Shown here: piece by piece, positions 18,911 to 27,479 of the stretch
Layout: each line of letters starts with the position of its first letter
Numbering within the stretch: the stretch's first letter is position 1
Assembly (NCBI RefSeq): GCF_016919005.1
Contig: NZ_JAFFQE010000002.1
Span: 744,001 to 808,000, forward strand
DNA length: 64,000 nucleotides
Origin: Desulfopila inferna
Lineage (GTDB): Bacteria; Desulfobacterota; Desulfobulbia; Desulfobulbales; Desulfocapsaceae
Direction: 5' to 3'
The notes under the pieces: model-generated
What the model was told of the DNA's origin: nothing
Database searches by the model: none
What the model saw: the letters and a program-made list of their open reading frames with translations, nothing else
Made by a program: the position numbers and the translations under genes

Positions 18911-19030
18911 AGGCTATTTTGCAGGTTGATATATAATTTCGATGCAGTTGGAAGGCAGAAGGGTCCATGCTCTTTATGGTTTGCGGCTTTCAAAAAAGAT
19001 GACCAACATCTGCGATGGATCGGATGCCAA

Positions 19031-19798
19031 TTATTCGATTATCAAGAAGCTGTCGCGGATAACTTCCTTGGGAAAGGCATTGAAGTGCCACCATTCGATG
19101 TTGATCATGTGCCATCCCGCATCGAGCATAGCATTGCGAAGGATCAGACGGTTTTCGATCTGAGATGAGGTCAGTTTACCCTGGCGCAGGAAAGCATCCT
19201 CCAGCAGGGGCTGGGCCAGGAGGCCGAAGTGGTCGAGCGGAGTTCCCATATCCACTCTTTTTCCGGTTTTTACATTGAAGAGGGTGACATCGACCGCCGC
19301 GCCATAGTTATGCATCGAGCCCCATTTCGGATTGGCGACATAGGGTTGTCGGGGAGTGTTGACAACCAGTTGCCACATCTTCTGTTGCACGGACCGGGGT
19401 CTGACCGCATCGCCTACCAGGATGCGCAGTTCCGGATACTGTTCCTGAAGAATCCGGCTGGCTGCGACAAGCTTTTCGGCCGCCTCCGGAAGGAGATAGG
19501 CCCGGTTCAGACCGCGGTAGACGTTTACTCCCATGAAATTATCCGACCTGGCATATTTGAGATCGACAATGATTGAGGGGTCGAGCATGTTGGCGCAGAT
19601 CAACCCTTTTTGGCGGAGGTCCTGTTCCAATTCGCTTGATACCGATCGTTCGCTTGCTCCTGCAGGAGGAGAAACATAGGCCGAATCTGCTATCAGGGCG
19701 GATGAAGTGCCGGGAAGTGTCAGAAGACATACTGCGAAGACGGGGATTAACGATAAAGCCCTGCCACGAGAGAACAACGTGGTAATAACAGAAATCAT
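19031..19798 (-). CDS. Exported D-alanyl-D-alanine dipeptidase (VanX/DdpX-like, peptidase M15D)
   Basis: 255 residues with an N-terminal signal segment (about 1-35). The zinc site is complete: SMHNYGAAVDVTL gives the SxHxxGxAxD signature with first His and Asp, and INIEWWHFNAF gives the catalytic Glu and second His. VGDAVRPRSVQQKMW carries the conserved Arg. These features identify a VanX-type dipeptidase that cleaves D-Ala-D-Ala. With no VanH/VanA nearby and an export signal, it more likely recycles wall-derived dipeptide than confers glycopeptide resistance. It is the third gene of a minus-strand operon with the hydrolase lipoprotein 35 bp upstream. Confidence 0.9.
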   Translation of the reverse strand: MISVITTLFSRGRALSLIPVFAVCLLTLPGTSSALIADSAYVSPPAGASERSVSSELEQDLRQKGLICANMLDPSIIVDLKYARSDNFMGVNVYRGLNRAYLLPEAAEKLVAASRILQEQYPELRILVGDAVRPRSVQQKMWQLVVNTPRQPYVANPKWGSMHNYGAAVDVTLFNVKTGKRVDMGTPLDHFGLLAQPLLEDAFLRQGKLTSSQIENRLILRNAMLDAGWHMINIEWWHFNAFPKEVIRDSFLIIE

Positions 19799-19833
19799 TT
19801 TGTTTTAAGTATAATTGATGGTAAAAAAAATCA

Positions 19834-20913
19834 TCAAGGTTGCCGTGATGGGCTATGTATAAGCCATTCCAGTCCAGCATTATAAACAATATCGTGGCCC
19901 CCGTCAAAGAGGAAGAGATCCGCATTACCGGATTTTCGCGCAAAAACCACAGGAAGACCCATTTCCTCGAAGAACCTGTTTTTTCCTCCCTGTCCCTTAA
20001 GCCCGTCGGGAAGAACTCCCTTTTCGTCGAGAAAACGGTATTCTTTCGCTGAGATGACATCCTCCTCTCTGGCAAGGTCGTTGAATGCGCGGACGGCATG
20101 CGAGGGGGGAACGAAGTGGTCCTTGATTCCTCCGCTGATAAAAACCCGGACATCACTATTGCGCGCCTTAGCAAGGTAGTTGGATGGGCTGCGTCTGCGG
20201 CACTCCTCTTCAGCCTTTTTGTCAATATTCGGTTTGCCGCCGCACGAGGATTCGATATCTTTTTTATAATGTTCGGTATATTTGTATTGCGACTGTATCA
20301 CGGTATCATACCAGTCGTTCAGATCGTACACCGGCACCCAGACCAGGGCAGCGCTGAACTTTTCGGGAAAACGTCCGACCATGATAAGCGACATCATGGC
20401 CCCGCCGGAGAATCCGGCCAGATAAATTCTATCTTCATCCACAGGTGCATGCGATGTGGCATATTCAAGAGCATCGAGCACATCCTCCACTGCTTTTTCA
20501 GATGCTGTGGCATCCGCTCCGTCGAACTCTCCCCGATAGTTCGGGTGGATGAATATCCAGTCGTTTTTTTCGGCAAAAACCCCATAGGGGATGCCGTAAT
20601 GCTGCATGTAGTCGGCGCTCCAGCTGTGCAGCACCAGAAGAAGCGGCTTCTTTTTCCTGGTGCCCGAATGATACCAGAGTGCGGGTTGCCCCGATTCGCC
20701 ATCTTTTCGGGGAATAGTGATCTCATCGATACCCGGGGCTGCCTTTTCCCAGGCTTGCCGCTTGGGCAGATCACGCAGGGGAAGCTCGGCGATTTTGGTG
20801 AAGGAAGTATACTCCTCGACAAATTGGATTTCTTCATCGGAGCTTCCCGTGCAGCTGAAGGGCAGACAGAATACGAAGATGAACAGGGCAGGAATAAGTT
20901 TTGAATTTATCAT
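19834..20913 (-). CDS. Prolyl-oligopeptidase-like alpha/beta hydrolase lipoprotein
   Basis: 359 residues. The N-terminus is a lipoprotein signal with lipobox LPFSC (Cys about residue 20). The catalytic domain has KKPLLLVLHSWSADY, the serine elbow YLAGFSGGAMM, an acid in SGGIKDHFVPPSHA and a His in LFDGGHDIVY, the Ser-Asp-His triad of the S9/esterase group. The substrate is unknown. Its start overlaps the stop of the upstream acyltransferase by 4 bp (ATGA), indicating translational coupling, and the dipeptidase follows. Together they may act on a surface glycan or peptide. Confidence 0.82.
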   Translation of the reverse strand: MINSKLIPALFIFVFCLPFSCTGSSDEEIQFVEEYTSFTKIAELPLRDLPKRQAWEKAAPGIDEITIPRKDGESGQPALWYHSGTRKKKPLLLVLHSWSADYMQHYGIPYGVFAEKNDWIFIHPNYRGEFDGADATASEKAVEDVLDALEYATSHAPVDEDRIYLAGFSGGAMMSLIMVGRFPEKFSAALVWVPVYDLNDWYDTVIQSQYKYTEHYKKDIESSCGGKPNIDKKAEEECRRRSPSNYLAKARNSDVRVFISGGIKDHFVPPSHAVRAFNDLAREEDVISAKEYRFLDEKGVLPDGLKGQGGKNRFFEEMGLPVVFARKSGNADLFLFDGGHDIVYNAGLEWLIHSPSRQP

Positions 20914-21998
20914 GTGATCAGATTCCTCAGGTGGGGTGTCAGGCGGATGAGAAATACCGCAACGAGCGAAAAAACAAAAACGGACATCGCGAAAAGCGGG
21001 ATTCCAAGTGCGGGGTGCAACGCCATCCCGAAGGCGCTGGTCTGGTCGATGGTAAAGCCGAAGACACCATCGCGGAGGAGATCAAGGATAAGGGCATGGG
21101 CCAGATACACCCCGAAAACGCTCATGCCTATTTTCTGCATGAATTCAGGGGAATGCCTGCGGATCCTTTCTTCTCCTTCCGGGGTGATCTCTTTGCGGGT
21201 ATGAAAAATGCTCTTAATCAGGAGAAAGAGCGAGATGGTCATGGTGACCACGGTGATACTGAAGTATTTATAGAAATAGGGGTGAAATTCTCCCCTGTTT
21301 GCACTCATCACATAGGTTCCGATAACAGTGGCTGCAGCGCCACCCAGGAAGACCAGCAGCATCAGGAACAACGGCAATCCCGGCCTGACTACCCTGTCCT
21401 TGAGCATGTAGCCGAGGAGAAAATAACCGGAAAGCTTCAGAGGAGAATAATCATCCATGTCCGGAGTGAAGTAGGTTTGCAGATCCAGGGGCTGGTCTAT
21501 AACCGGCAGGAGCGAGGCCCAGATGAACCAAAGGGTGATCAGATACCAGACGTGCTTTCGCGGAGCCTCTTTTAAAAAGACACCGGCGGCCGGTGCGAAG
21601 AGGTAAAGGACGATCAGCATATAGATGAACCAGAGGTGGTAGTAGAGCGGCTCGGTCAGCAACATTGGAATAAACTGGATAAAAGCGAGGTCTTCTCCCT
21701 TGACATAGATGCGATAAATAAAATAGATACCGCTCCAGATCAGAAAAGGAAGCAGAATCCTGCCCACCCGGTTCAGGAGAAATTTCCGTAGCGGCATTCT
21801 GCCCGCGCCAGCCAGGAGCAGAGCCCCGCTGACCATGACAAAAAGAGGGACGCACCAGCGGGAGAGAGAATCGTAGATGTTGCCGATCCACCATTCCGGT
21901 GTTCTTGCAAAGGGAACCAGAAAGGGTGCGGAGACATGCAGAAGAATGACCGCGAAGATGGCGGTCATCTTCATGATTTCAGCCCAGAGTAAGCGCAT
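20910..21998 (-). CDS. Membrane acyltransferase, acyltransferase 3 family
   Basis: 362 residues with about ten membrane helices. The N-terminus MTAIFAVILLHVSAPF carries the conserved His of the family, and WWIGNIYDSLSRWCVPLFVMVSGALLL and FLLNRVGRILLPFLIWS match the canonical first loop with the Arg. Members O-acetylate or O-succinylate surface sugars using acyl-CoA. It is the first gene of the three-gene minus-strand operon, and the substrate is unknown. It diverges from the secreted-protein gene at 22275 with about 275 bp between. Confidence 0.9.
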   Translation of the reverse strand: MRLLWAEIMKMTAIFAVILLHVSAPFLVPFARTPEWWIGNIYDSLSRWCVPLFVMVSGALLLAGAGRMPLRKFLLNRVGRILLPFLIWSGIYFIYRIYVKGEDLAFIQFIPMLLTEPLYYHLWFIYMLIVLYLFAPAAGVFLKEAPRKHVWYLITLWFIWASLLPVIDQPLDLQTYFTPDMDDYSPLKLSGYFLLGYMLKDRVVRPGLPLFLMLLVFLGGAAATVIGTYVMSANRGEFHPYFYKYFSITVVTMTISLFLLIKSIFHTRKEITPEGEERIRRHSPEFMQKIGMSVFGVYLAHALILDLLRDGVFGFTIDQTSAFGMALHPALGIPLFAMSVFVFSLVAVFLIRLTPHLRNLIT

Positions 21999-22274
21999 TT
22001 TCAGTATTCTTCCATGGATATGAGAAATGAAACCGGAACCGCAGAAAAATGATCATTGATGGACTCAGTGCCGAGCCATCGTCTGTCCACAGATGATTTA
22101 TTCACAGAAGAGCAATCCTGCTTGAATAATACAATACCCGATATTTTGTTTATATAGCAACATTTAGGTGTACATTAATTCGTACACCTTTCTAGTCGCG
22201 CCGCAGATTTGCCTGCTGATGTGTATAGATATTTTTTATGTCACACCTTGTCAGGCCATTGGGTTGCAAAAATA

Positions 22275-22856
22275 ATGAATCTAAGAATGGTCACTGCTGC
22301 TCTCTTTTTCGTCTGCATCTATATGTCAATTTCCGCGCAGGGGACTAAAACGGCGACATGCCCAAGTTCCGATAGATATGCTCTACTGAATTACGACCAT
22401 AATCTGCTCAATCAATTTGGAGAATTCAGCCAGGCATCTAGAGTCTTAGGTTTTGTCGGTATACAAATTGGTCCTTCCGGTATCGTTAACTCCGGCAACA
22501 ATGTGTTGCAAAGAATAGTAGAAATGGAAGTTGAATCCGAATGTTCCTCCAAAGGCGAATCGGATGTTACGGTGACCATAACCGGAGAATGTGTACAAGG
22601 TGTCCTGAACATGCGAATTCAGGAAACATATTCGGAAATTACACTATCGGGATCTTGCGGAACAGGATATGTGGAGGCTTCAAATACAGATTTCCAGCTT
22701 GAAATGGAGTATACAAACAACACTACGAAAACCGCGCCATATGTCGGCGCCACCGGGTCGGGCACCTATTCCTGGCAGCTGCAGTTCACCGATGAGCCAC
22801 CTCCCGCTGAAGCACTGCCGCTGGCCCCAATACTTCATCTCCTCCGGCGAGATTAA
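22275..22856 (+). CDS. Secreted protein of unknown function
   Basis: 193 residues from the ATG that starts a good signal peptide (MNLRMVTAALFFVCIYMSISA). No clear ribosome binding site is visible, so the start is uncertain. The mature part is polar with five Cys (in ATCPSS, ESECSS, GECVQG and SGSCGTG), suggesting disulfides. The middle (about 105-170) is beta-rich with alternating Thr and Val. It ends EALPLAPILHLLRRD with no membrane helix or basic anchor. I do not recognise the family. Confidence 0.55.
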   Translation: MNLRMVTAALFFVCIYMSISAQGTKTATCPSSDRYALLNYDHNLLNQFGEFSQASRVLGFVGIQIGPSGIVNSGNNVLQRIVEMEVESECSSKGESDVTVTITGECVQGVLNMRIQETYSEITLSGSCGTGYVEASNTDFQLEMEYTNNTTKTAPYVGATGSGTYSWQLQFTDEPPPAEALPLAPILHLLRRD

Positions 22857-22991
22857 GGACGGCTTTATGTCCTTTATGGAGAACCGAGATTTTGTGCCCC
22901 CCCAAAATAGTTGATCTTTTCGGGATCGGGACGGCAATTGTCTCTTGCTCAAAGATTGAGGCTATAAAGCGATCTTTTGCCTGAATGTCTT

Positions 22992-23048
22992 CTGCCGCCA
23001 TTCCGGTGAAGATGATATAGAGAATTAAGCTTACCGGAATGACAGCAG
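22992..23048. repeat. Inverted repeat CTGCCGCCATTCCGGT, family E3 copy 2
   Basis: Arms of 16 bp match at 14 of 16 positions (CTGCCGCCATTCCGGT with ACCGGAATGACAGCAG), separated by 25 bp. It lies between convergent genes and may serve as a bidirectional terminator. Confidence 0.6.
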
Positions 23049-23072
23049 TAAATTGCTTCCGATTTTATGTAC

Positions 23073-23579
23073 CTACAGCAGTCCGGTTATGTTTTCGCAT
23101 TCACTCTGACAGCGGCGGCAGGCTTCGGCGCAGATTCCGCAATGTTCATGCATGCCGGCATGCTGCTCGCATTCAGAGGCGCACAGGCTGCATGCGGCAG
23201 CGCATGCCTGAACCTGGTATTTCAGCGCATCCTTCGAAACCATGCTCAGGCGCGAAAGCAGAGCACCGGTAGCATGGCAGATATCGGCGCAGTCCTGATT
23301 AAGCCGGATGCAGCGGACAAGAGTCTGTATCTGCTTTTCCCCCAGGCAGGCATCGGCACAGGCGATGCAGGCCTGAGCGCATATATATAGCTCCCCAATA
23401 GCCTTCGCCAGTTTTTCACTGTCACAAAACTGCTTGTCAATAAGGGGTGTTCCTTTTCCCTGAAAGTATTTGTTATAGAAGGGAATAAAAGTTAACCCGT
23501 ATATGCTTCTACAGGGAGTCGGATCAGGGAGCAAAAATCCGAGCTGCCGTGCATGCTCACAACTATATCTCTGCGTCAT
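23073..23579 (-). CDS. Four-helix-bundle copper-binding protein (Csp/DUF326-like)
   Basis: 168 residues from the ATG preceded by GGAGG at 8-base spacing; a longer frame has no ribosome binding site. The C-terminal two thirds carry helices lined with Cys: YICAQACIACADACLGE, CIRLNQDCADICHAT, VQACAAACSLCASECEQH and CGICAEACRRCQSEC. This is the layout of Csp copper-storage proteins, which bind many Cu(I) ions inside a four-helix bundle. Residues 1-55 are unlike the usual family start and contain three further Cys. No Sec or Tat signal is clear, so a cytosolic (Csp3-like) location is more likely. Copper storage is inferred from family. Confidence 0.82.
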   Translation of the reverse strand: MTQRYSCEHARQLGFLLPDPTPCRSIYGLTFIPFYNKYFQGKGTPLIDKQFCDSEKLAKAIGELYICAQACIACADACLGEKQIQTLVRCIRLNQDCADICHATGALLSRLSMVSKDALKYQVQACAAACSLCASECEQHAGMHEHCGICAEACRRCQSECENITGLL

Positions 23580-23690
23580 GCTTTTAGCCTCCGATGACTT
23601 TAGGAAAGCCGAAGATTTCTCTGGCATAAATGTTGCTGCCGTAAGCCATATGGCTAATGGTGAGTCATTTCCAACAAAAGGAGAAATATT

Positions 23691-24209
23691 ATGGAGCAGA
23701 CAACAATGAAATCCCCGTCAGCAACTCATGGCAGAGAATCCGAATCCACAGGTATTATTCCCTCATCTGCAGAGCGCGTTCCCAGGCATACCCGACATAC
23801 TGTTCAGGAGCGTATTCGAAAATGTACGGTGAATAATATCGCTCAATCCATTACATCCCCGGAACAGATTGACTCCCGTCTGAAAAAACTGGACAGGGAA
23901 TGGGATACTGAACGCACATTAGAGCTCAACGCCTCCATACTTGCCTTCAGCGGTGTCCTGCTCGGCAAGCTTGTTGACCGGAGATGGTTCTATCTTTCTT
24001 TGGGAGTAACGGGCTTTCTTGCCCAGCACGCCCTGCAGGGCTGGTGTCCGCCGTTGCCGGTGCTACGGCGACTCGGGGTAAGAACACGCAAGGAAATCGA
24101 ACAGGAACGCAACGCCCTCAAAATGATACGCGGGGATTTCGAACAGAAGCCGGAATATGGAGACTCTTTTCGCCAGGCTGAAGAGCTGTTGAAAATCCAG
24201 GAAAAGTGA
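23691..24209 (+). CDS. DUF2892/YgaP-like two-helix membrane protein with N-terminal extension
   Basis: 172 residues; the ATG follows AAAAGGAGAAATATT. Residues 1-75 are polar. ILAFSGVLLGKLVDRRWFYL and LGVTGFLAQHALQGWCPPLP form the two-helix hairpin of the DUF2892 family (about 82-120). RRLGVRTRKEIEQERNALK follows, as in inner-membrane YgaP-type tails without a rhodanese domain. It diverges from the copper-protein gene. The function of this family is unknown. Confidence 0.72.
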   Translation: MEQTTMKSPSATHGRESESTGIIPSSAERVPRHTRHTVQERIRKCTVNNIAQSITSPEQIDSRLKKLDREWDTERTLELNASILAFSGVLLGKLVDRRWFYLSLGVTGFLAQHALQGWCPPLPVLRRLGVRTRKEIEQERNALKMIRGDFEQKPEYGDSFRQAEELLKIQEK

Positions 24210-24709
24210 ATACTGGAGTTACAGCATAATCCTGTCTTATGGTTCTCGGCGGGGTTATGTTCATCCCTGGCCCGACAGCACCCGCTCCCATTGATTATTT
24301 GCAGACGAAGGCTATTCAAACCGATGAACCTTTTGTCATTTGCGAACCTACGCCCTTTTTGACCGTATCCCCTTGTGTTTTTCAATTTTTCCAATAAAGG
24401 CTACTGCCGCTCTTTCATTGTCCTGATTGAAAGGAAAATCCCACAGGATAGGAACCGGCTTTAGATTGAGAGCAACCTCCGACGCTTTGCCGCCCATGTC
24501 GGTCAGGTTTCTGTGATTTCCAGTGACAGAATTCCGGCATGGTCATCTTTCGTCATAATTGCTGCGGACATTGTCATTTTTTCTTCAGCGCTCTGTCACA
24601 CTGAAGGTTTTTAATGTGAAGGTACGGTAAACAGCTGCCTTTTTTCACGGCGGCGTTTTTAACGATCAGAAGTTTACATTTACTACCATCACAGGATAAG
24701 GGACGGAGC
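24210..24709. other. 500-bp intergenic region upstream of the sortase target
   Basis: Contains the 41-bp candidate PdsR element at 24527-24567. On the minus strand a frame of about 65 codons runs through 24341-24535 and reads ASEVALNLKPVPILWDF in its middle. It has no ribosome binding site and no recognised domain, so it is either chance or a decayed fragment. A TTCTGT/ACAGAA inverted repeat lies just left of the element (about 24508-24531). Confidence 0.5.
24527..24567 (+). promoter_or_regulatory. Conserved 41-bp element, copy B, upstream of the sortase target: candidate PdsR box
   Basis: It contains ATGGTCATCTTT, two bases, then TCATAATTGCTG, matching 34 of 41 positions of the element upstream of pdsR (10093-10133). 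The TCATCTTT and TCATAATT half-sites start 10 bp apart. It ends 142 bp before the ATG of the sortase target and points the same way as the gene. Confidence 0.6.
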
Positions 24710-26848
24710 ATGAAAAATAGAGCAGACATTTATCACGGCAAGAATGATCCTGTGAAAACCGGCGATCCGGGTAATCTCCTCATCGTAATCTATATCATGA
24801 TCATTGCCTTCTTCCTCCTGCTCGGCAGTTTTTCCCAGGCTTCGGCAGAAACCGGAACTACCGGGGAAGAGGCCGACCTCAATGATGTGCGGCGCGGCGA
24901 ATTGTTCATTGCTGCTGAACAACATGACGAAACAGCAATATTTTCGAAGGCGCCGGTTCTTGAATACGAGGTGAAGATTTCCATCAGCGGTATGGTGGCC
25001 AATGCTTTTGTACGGCAGCGCTTCATAAATGACAGCGATCAGTGGCGGCAAGCGGTGTATGTTTTTCCGTTGCCGGACGAAAGTGCAGTGCAGCATATGC
25101 GCATGATTGTCGGAGATAGGGTAATTGTCGGCAAAATAGAAGAGAAGCGGGAAGCTCGCAGGATCTATGAGAAAGCCAGAAGCGAGGGGAAGAAGACATC
25201 TCTGCTCGCCCAGAAACGGCCGAATGTTTTTTCCATGGCTGTTGCCAACATCCCTCCCAATGGTGTGGTCGAGGTCGAAATCGAATTTCTCGATGCAGTG
25301 CATTTCGATAATGATGTTTTTTCCTATCGATTTCCCCTTGTTGTCGGTCCACGGTATATTCCCGGGAAACCGCTGGCCAATAGTCAACAGAACATTTCAT
25401 TTGATGGTGGCGGCTGGTCCGCCGACAGCAATGAGGTTGGGGATGCTTCCGAAATAACTCCTCCTGTCGCCGTACCTTCCGAACCCGCCGTCAACCCGGT
25501 AGAGCTCTCCCTCTCCCTGGCACCCGGATTTCCGCTGCGCGGCCTGACCAGCCTCTATCATGGTACCAGGACGAAAATACTCGACGACGGCACCTACAGC
25601 ATGTCCTTTGACGGCAGGGTTTATGCAGATCGTGATTTTGTCATAGAATACAGGGCGGATGCAGGCTCGGAGATTTCAGCTTCACTGTTCACCGAATCTG
25701 TCTCCGATGACAATTATGGTTATCTGATGATTACGCCGCCCTCGGTAATTCTGGAAAACCCTCTGCCCCGCGAGGTGATGTTTGTCCTTGATATTTCCGG
25801 TTCCATGGCCGGGAGTTCAATCCGACAGGCCAAGAGGGCTTTGCAATTGGCAATTTCCCGGCTTCGCCGGCTGGACCGCTTCAATGTCGTGGTTTTTAAC
25901 GATTCGGCCAGGACTTTCTATCCTGAACCGTTGAGGGCAACTGCGGAGAACAGATCAAGGGCGCTGGGACAGCTCGCCGGACTCGAGGCTTCGGGAGGTA
26001 CCGAGATTGCCTCAGCTCTTAAGCTGGCCCTCGACGGCAGAGACGATCACGGCCGCATCCGGCAGGTTATTTTTCTGACTGATGGAGCGGTCGCCAATGA
26101 AGAAACACTTTTTGCGTATATTACCAGGCGATTGGGCGATTCCCGGCTGTTCACAGTTGGAATCGGCTCCGCGCCCAACTCCTATTTCATGACACGTGCC
26201 GCCGCTGTTGGGCGGGGCAGTTATTCCTTCATCGGCAACGTCGATGAGGTTGGCGAGAAGATGACCACTCTGTTTAAGAAACTGGAAAATCCCGTGATCA
26301 CAGGAATAAAACTGGAATCCGTAGCTGGCGGCGAAATGGAAGTATATCCCCAACCTCTCCCCGATCTCTACAGCGGAGAACCCCTTCGTCTACTGCTGAA
26401 AACGTCGCAAGCCCTTGGTCCCTTGCGCTTGAGTGGCACTCAGCTTGGCAAGCCATGGGATATCAATATTTCCGGGAGGGGCGAGATGCGTCCGGGAATA
26501 GCCGCTCTGTGGGCCAGAAAAAAGATTCGCGGCCTGATTGATACCCTCCATCATGGCGCCGATGAAAATACGGTACGCCGGGAGGTGATCGATATCGCCG
26601 TGAAGCATCACCTGGTCAGCCGCTATACCAGCCTGGTTGCGGTCGAAGAAGAAGTTTCCCGTCCGCGGGACAGGGATCTGGAATCCTCCACTATGAAAAC
26701 CAATCTGCCCCAGGGCTGGCAGTATACCAAGGTCTTCGGCGGTGTGGCAAATACGGCGACCCGTTCTTCCCTGGCTATCATGCTGGGAATTATCGTGCTG
26801 GCTATCGGCACCCTCGTGATTCAGCTTTCCAGAAGGAGATATTCATGA
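24710..26848 (+). CDS. Dedicated sortase substrate with VIT and von Willebrand A domains
   Basis: 712 residues. A signal sequence (hydrophobic core about 27-43, ending SQASA) is followed by a VIT domain (about 75-205). A VWA domain (about 345-510) carries the metal-site motif MFVLDISGSMAGSS. The C-terminus has a transmembrane helix (about 687-706) and a basic end SRRRYS. This is the architecture of the single substrate of class GN sortases, and the sortase gene overlaps its end by 4 bp. Family members normally carry LPxTA/G before the helix. Here the corresponding segment reads GGVANTATRSS (about 677-687), and the nearby LPQGW lacks Thr. Anchoring by the usual mechanism is therefore uncertain. 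Confidence 0.85.
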   Translation: MKNRADIYHGKNDPVKTGDPGNLLIVIYIMIIAFFLLLGSFSQASAETGTTGEEADLNDVRRGELFIAAEQHDETAIFSKAPVLEYEVKISISGMVANAFVRQRFINDSDQWRQAVYVFPLPDESAVQHMRMIVGDRVIVGKIEEKREARRIYEKARSEGKKTSLLAQKRPNVFSMAVANIPPNGVVEVEIEFLDAVHFDNDVFSYRFPLVVGPRYIPGKPLANSQQNISFDGGGWSADSNEVGDASEITPPVAVPSEPAVNPVELSLSLAPGFPLRGLTSLYHGTRTKILDDGTYSMSFDGRVYADRDFVIEYRADAGSEISASLFTESVSDDNYGYLMITPPSVILENPLPREVMFVLDISGSMAGSSIRQAKRALQLAISRLRRLDRFNVVVFNDSARTFYPEPLRATAENRSRALGQLAGLEASGGTEIASALKLALDGRDDHGRIRQVIFLTDGAVANEETLFAYITRRLGDSRLFTVGIGSAPNSYFMTRAAAVGRGSYSFIGNVDEVGEKMTTLFKKLENPVITGIKLESVAGGEMEVYPQPLPDLYSGEPLRLLLKTSQALGPLRLSGTQLGKPWDINISGRGEMRPGIAALWARKKIRGLIDTLHHGADENTVRREVIDIAVKHHLVSRYTSLVAVEEEVSRPRDRDLESSTMKTNLPQGWQYTKVFGGVANTATRSSLAIMLGIIVLAIGTLVIQLSRRRYS

Positions 26849-27462
26849 AAATGAAAAGATGGATAGGCAGACGGACAGGCCTGGCCCTGATTCTCCTGGC
26901 CGCTCTCTTTATCGGCGACGGCCTCTATATAAAAGCCAAGGCGATAGTCGCTCAACATTTGCTGCAGCAAGCCTGGCAGCAGACAATATCCGGGAAAAAT
27001 CCCGTCAAGCCGTGGCCGTGGGCGGATACCTGGCCCGTGGCACGGCTGCGGGTCGAACGGCTCGGTATCGACTGCATAGTTCTGGAGGGTGAAAGCGGTG
27101 AGGTACTGGCCTTTGGTCCGGGTCATCTTTCTCAAAGCGCCAAGCCGGCAACCGAGGGAAACTGCGCCCTGGTGGGCCATCGGGATACCTCATTCGGTTT
27201 CCTCAATAAACTTGAAAAGGGGGATGTCCTTTTGCTGCAGAATATCGACGATGCGGAACGCCGCTATCAGGTAGTATCCACAGTAATCAAAAACCAGCAG
27301 GATCTCTTTGTTGAAGAGACCGTTACCCCGTGGCTCACGCTGATCACCTGCTATCCCTTTGATGCCCTGCAAGGCGGGAGCGAACAGCGGTTCGTGGTTT
27401 TTGCCAGGGAGATACGTTCTCAGCGGGCGGATATCGCGGTGCATCTCGGCAATGGAGGGTAA
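26845..27462 (+). CDS. Class GN sortase
   Basis: 205 residues. An N-terminal membrane anchor (about 11-27) precedes the sortase domain. KPWPWADTWPVARL (55-68) is a hallmark of Gram-negative class GN sortases. All catalytic residues are present: His112 in LVGHRDTSF, Cys169 in LTLITCYPFD and Arg182 in EQRFVVFA. The enzyme should cleave a C-terminal sorting motif and transfer the substrate to an acceptor at the outer face of the inner membrane. It starts within the stop region of the substrate gene (ATGA overlap) after AGAAGGAGATATTC. A hairpin repeat follows 17 bp after its stop. Confidence 0.92.
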   Translation: MKMKRWIGRRTGLALILLAALFIGDGLYIKAKAIVAQHLLQQAWQQTISGKNPVKPWPWADTWPVARLRVERLGIDCIVLEGESGEVLAFGPGHLSQSAKPATEGNCALVGHRDTSFGFLNKLEKGDVLLLQNIDDAERRYQVVSTVIKNQQDLFVEETVTPWLTLITCYPFDALQGGSEQRFVVFAREIRSQRADIAVHLGNGG

Positions 27463-27479
27463 AGTATCAAAGTAAAACT

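Noticed and set aside
19031-19798. Glycopeptide resistance gene (vanX)
   Set aside because: No vanH, vanA or regulator is present and the protein has an export signal; a recycling role is more likely.
19539-20225. Minus-strand frame spanning the dipeptidase and hydrolase lipoprotein
   Set aside because: It overlaps two genes with intact catalytic motifs in other frames and has no domain of its own.
24341-24535. About 65-codon minus-strand frame upstream of the sortase target, reading protein-like in part
   Set aside because: No ribosome binding site, no recognised domain, and it would run through the conserved 41-bp element; kept only as a possible decayed fragment.
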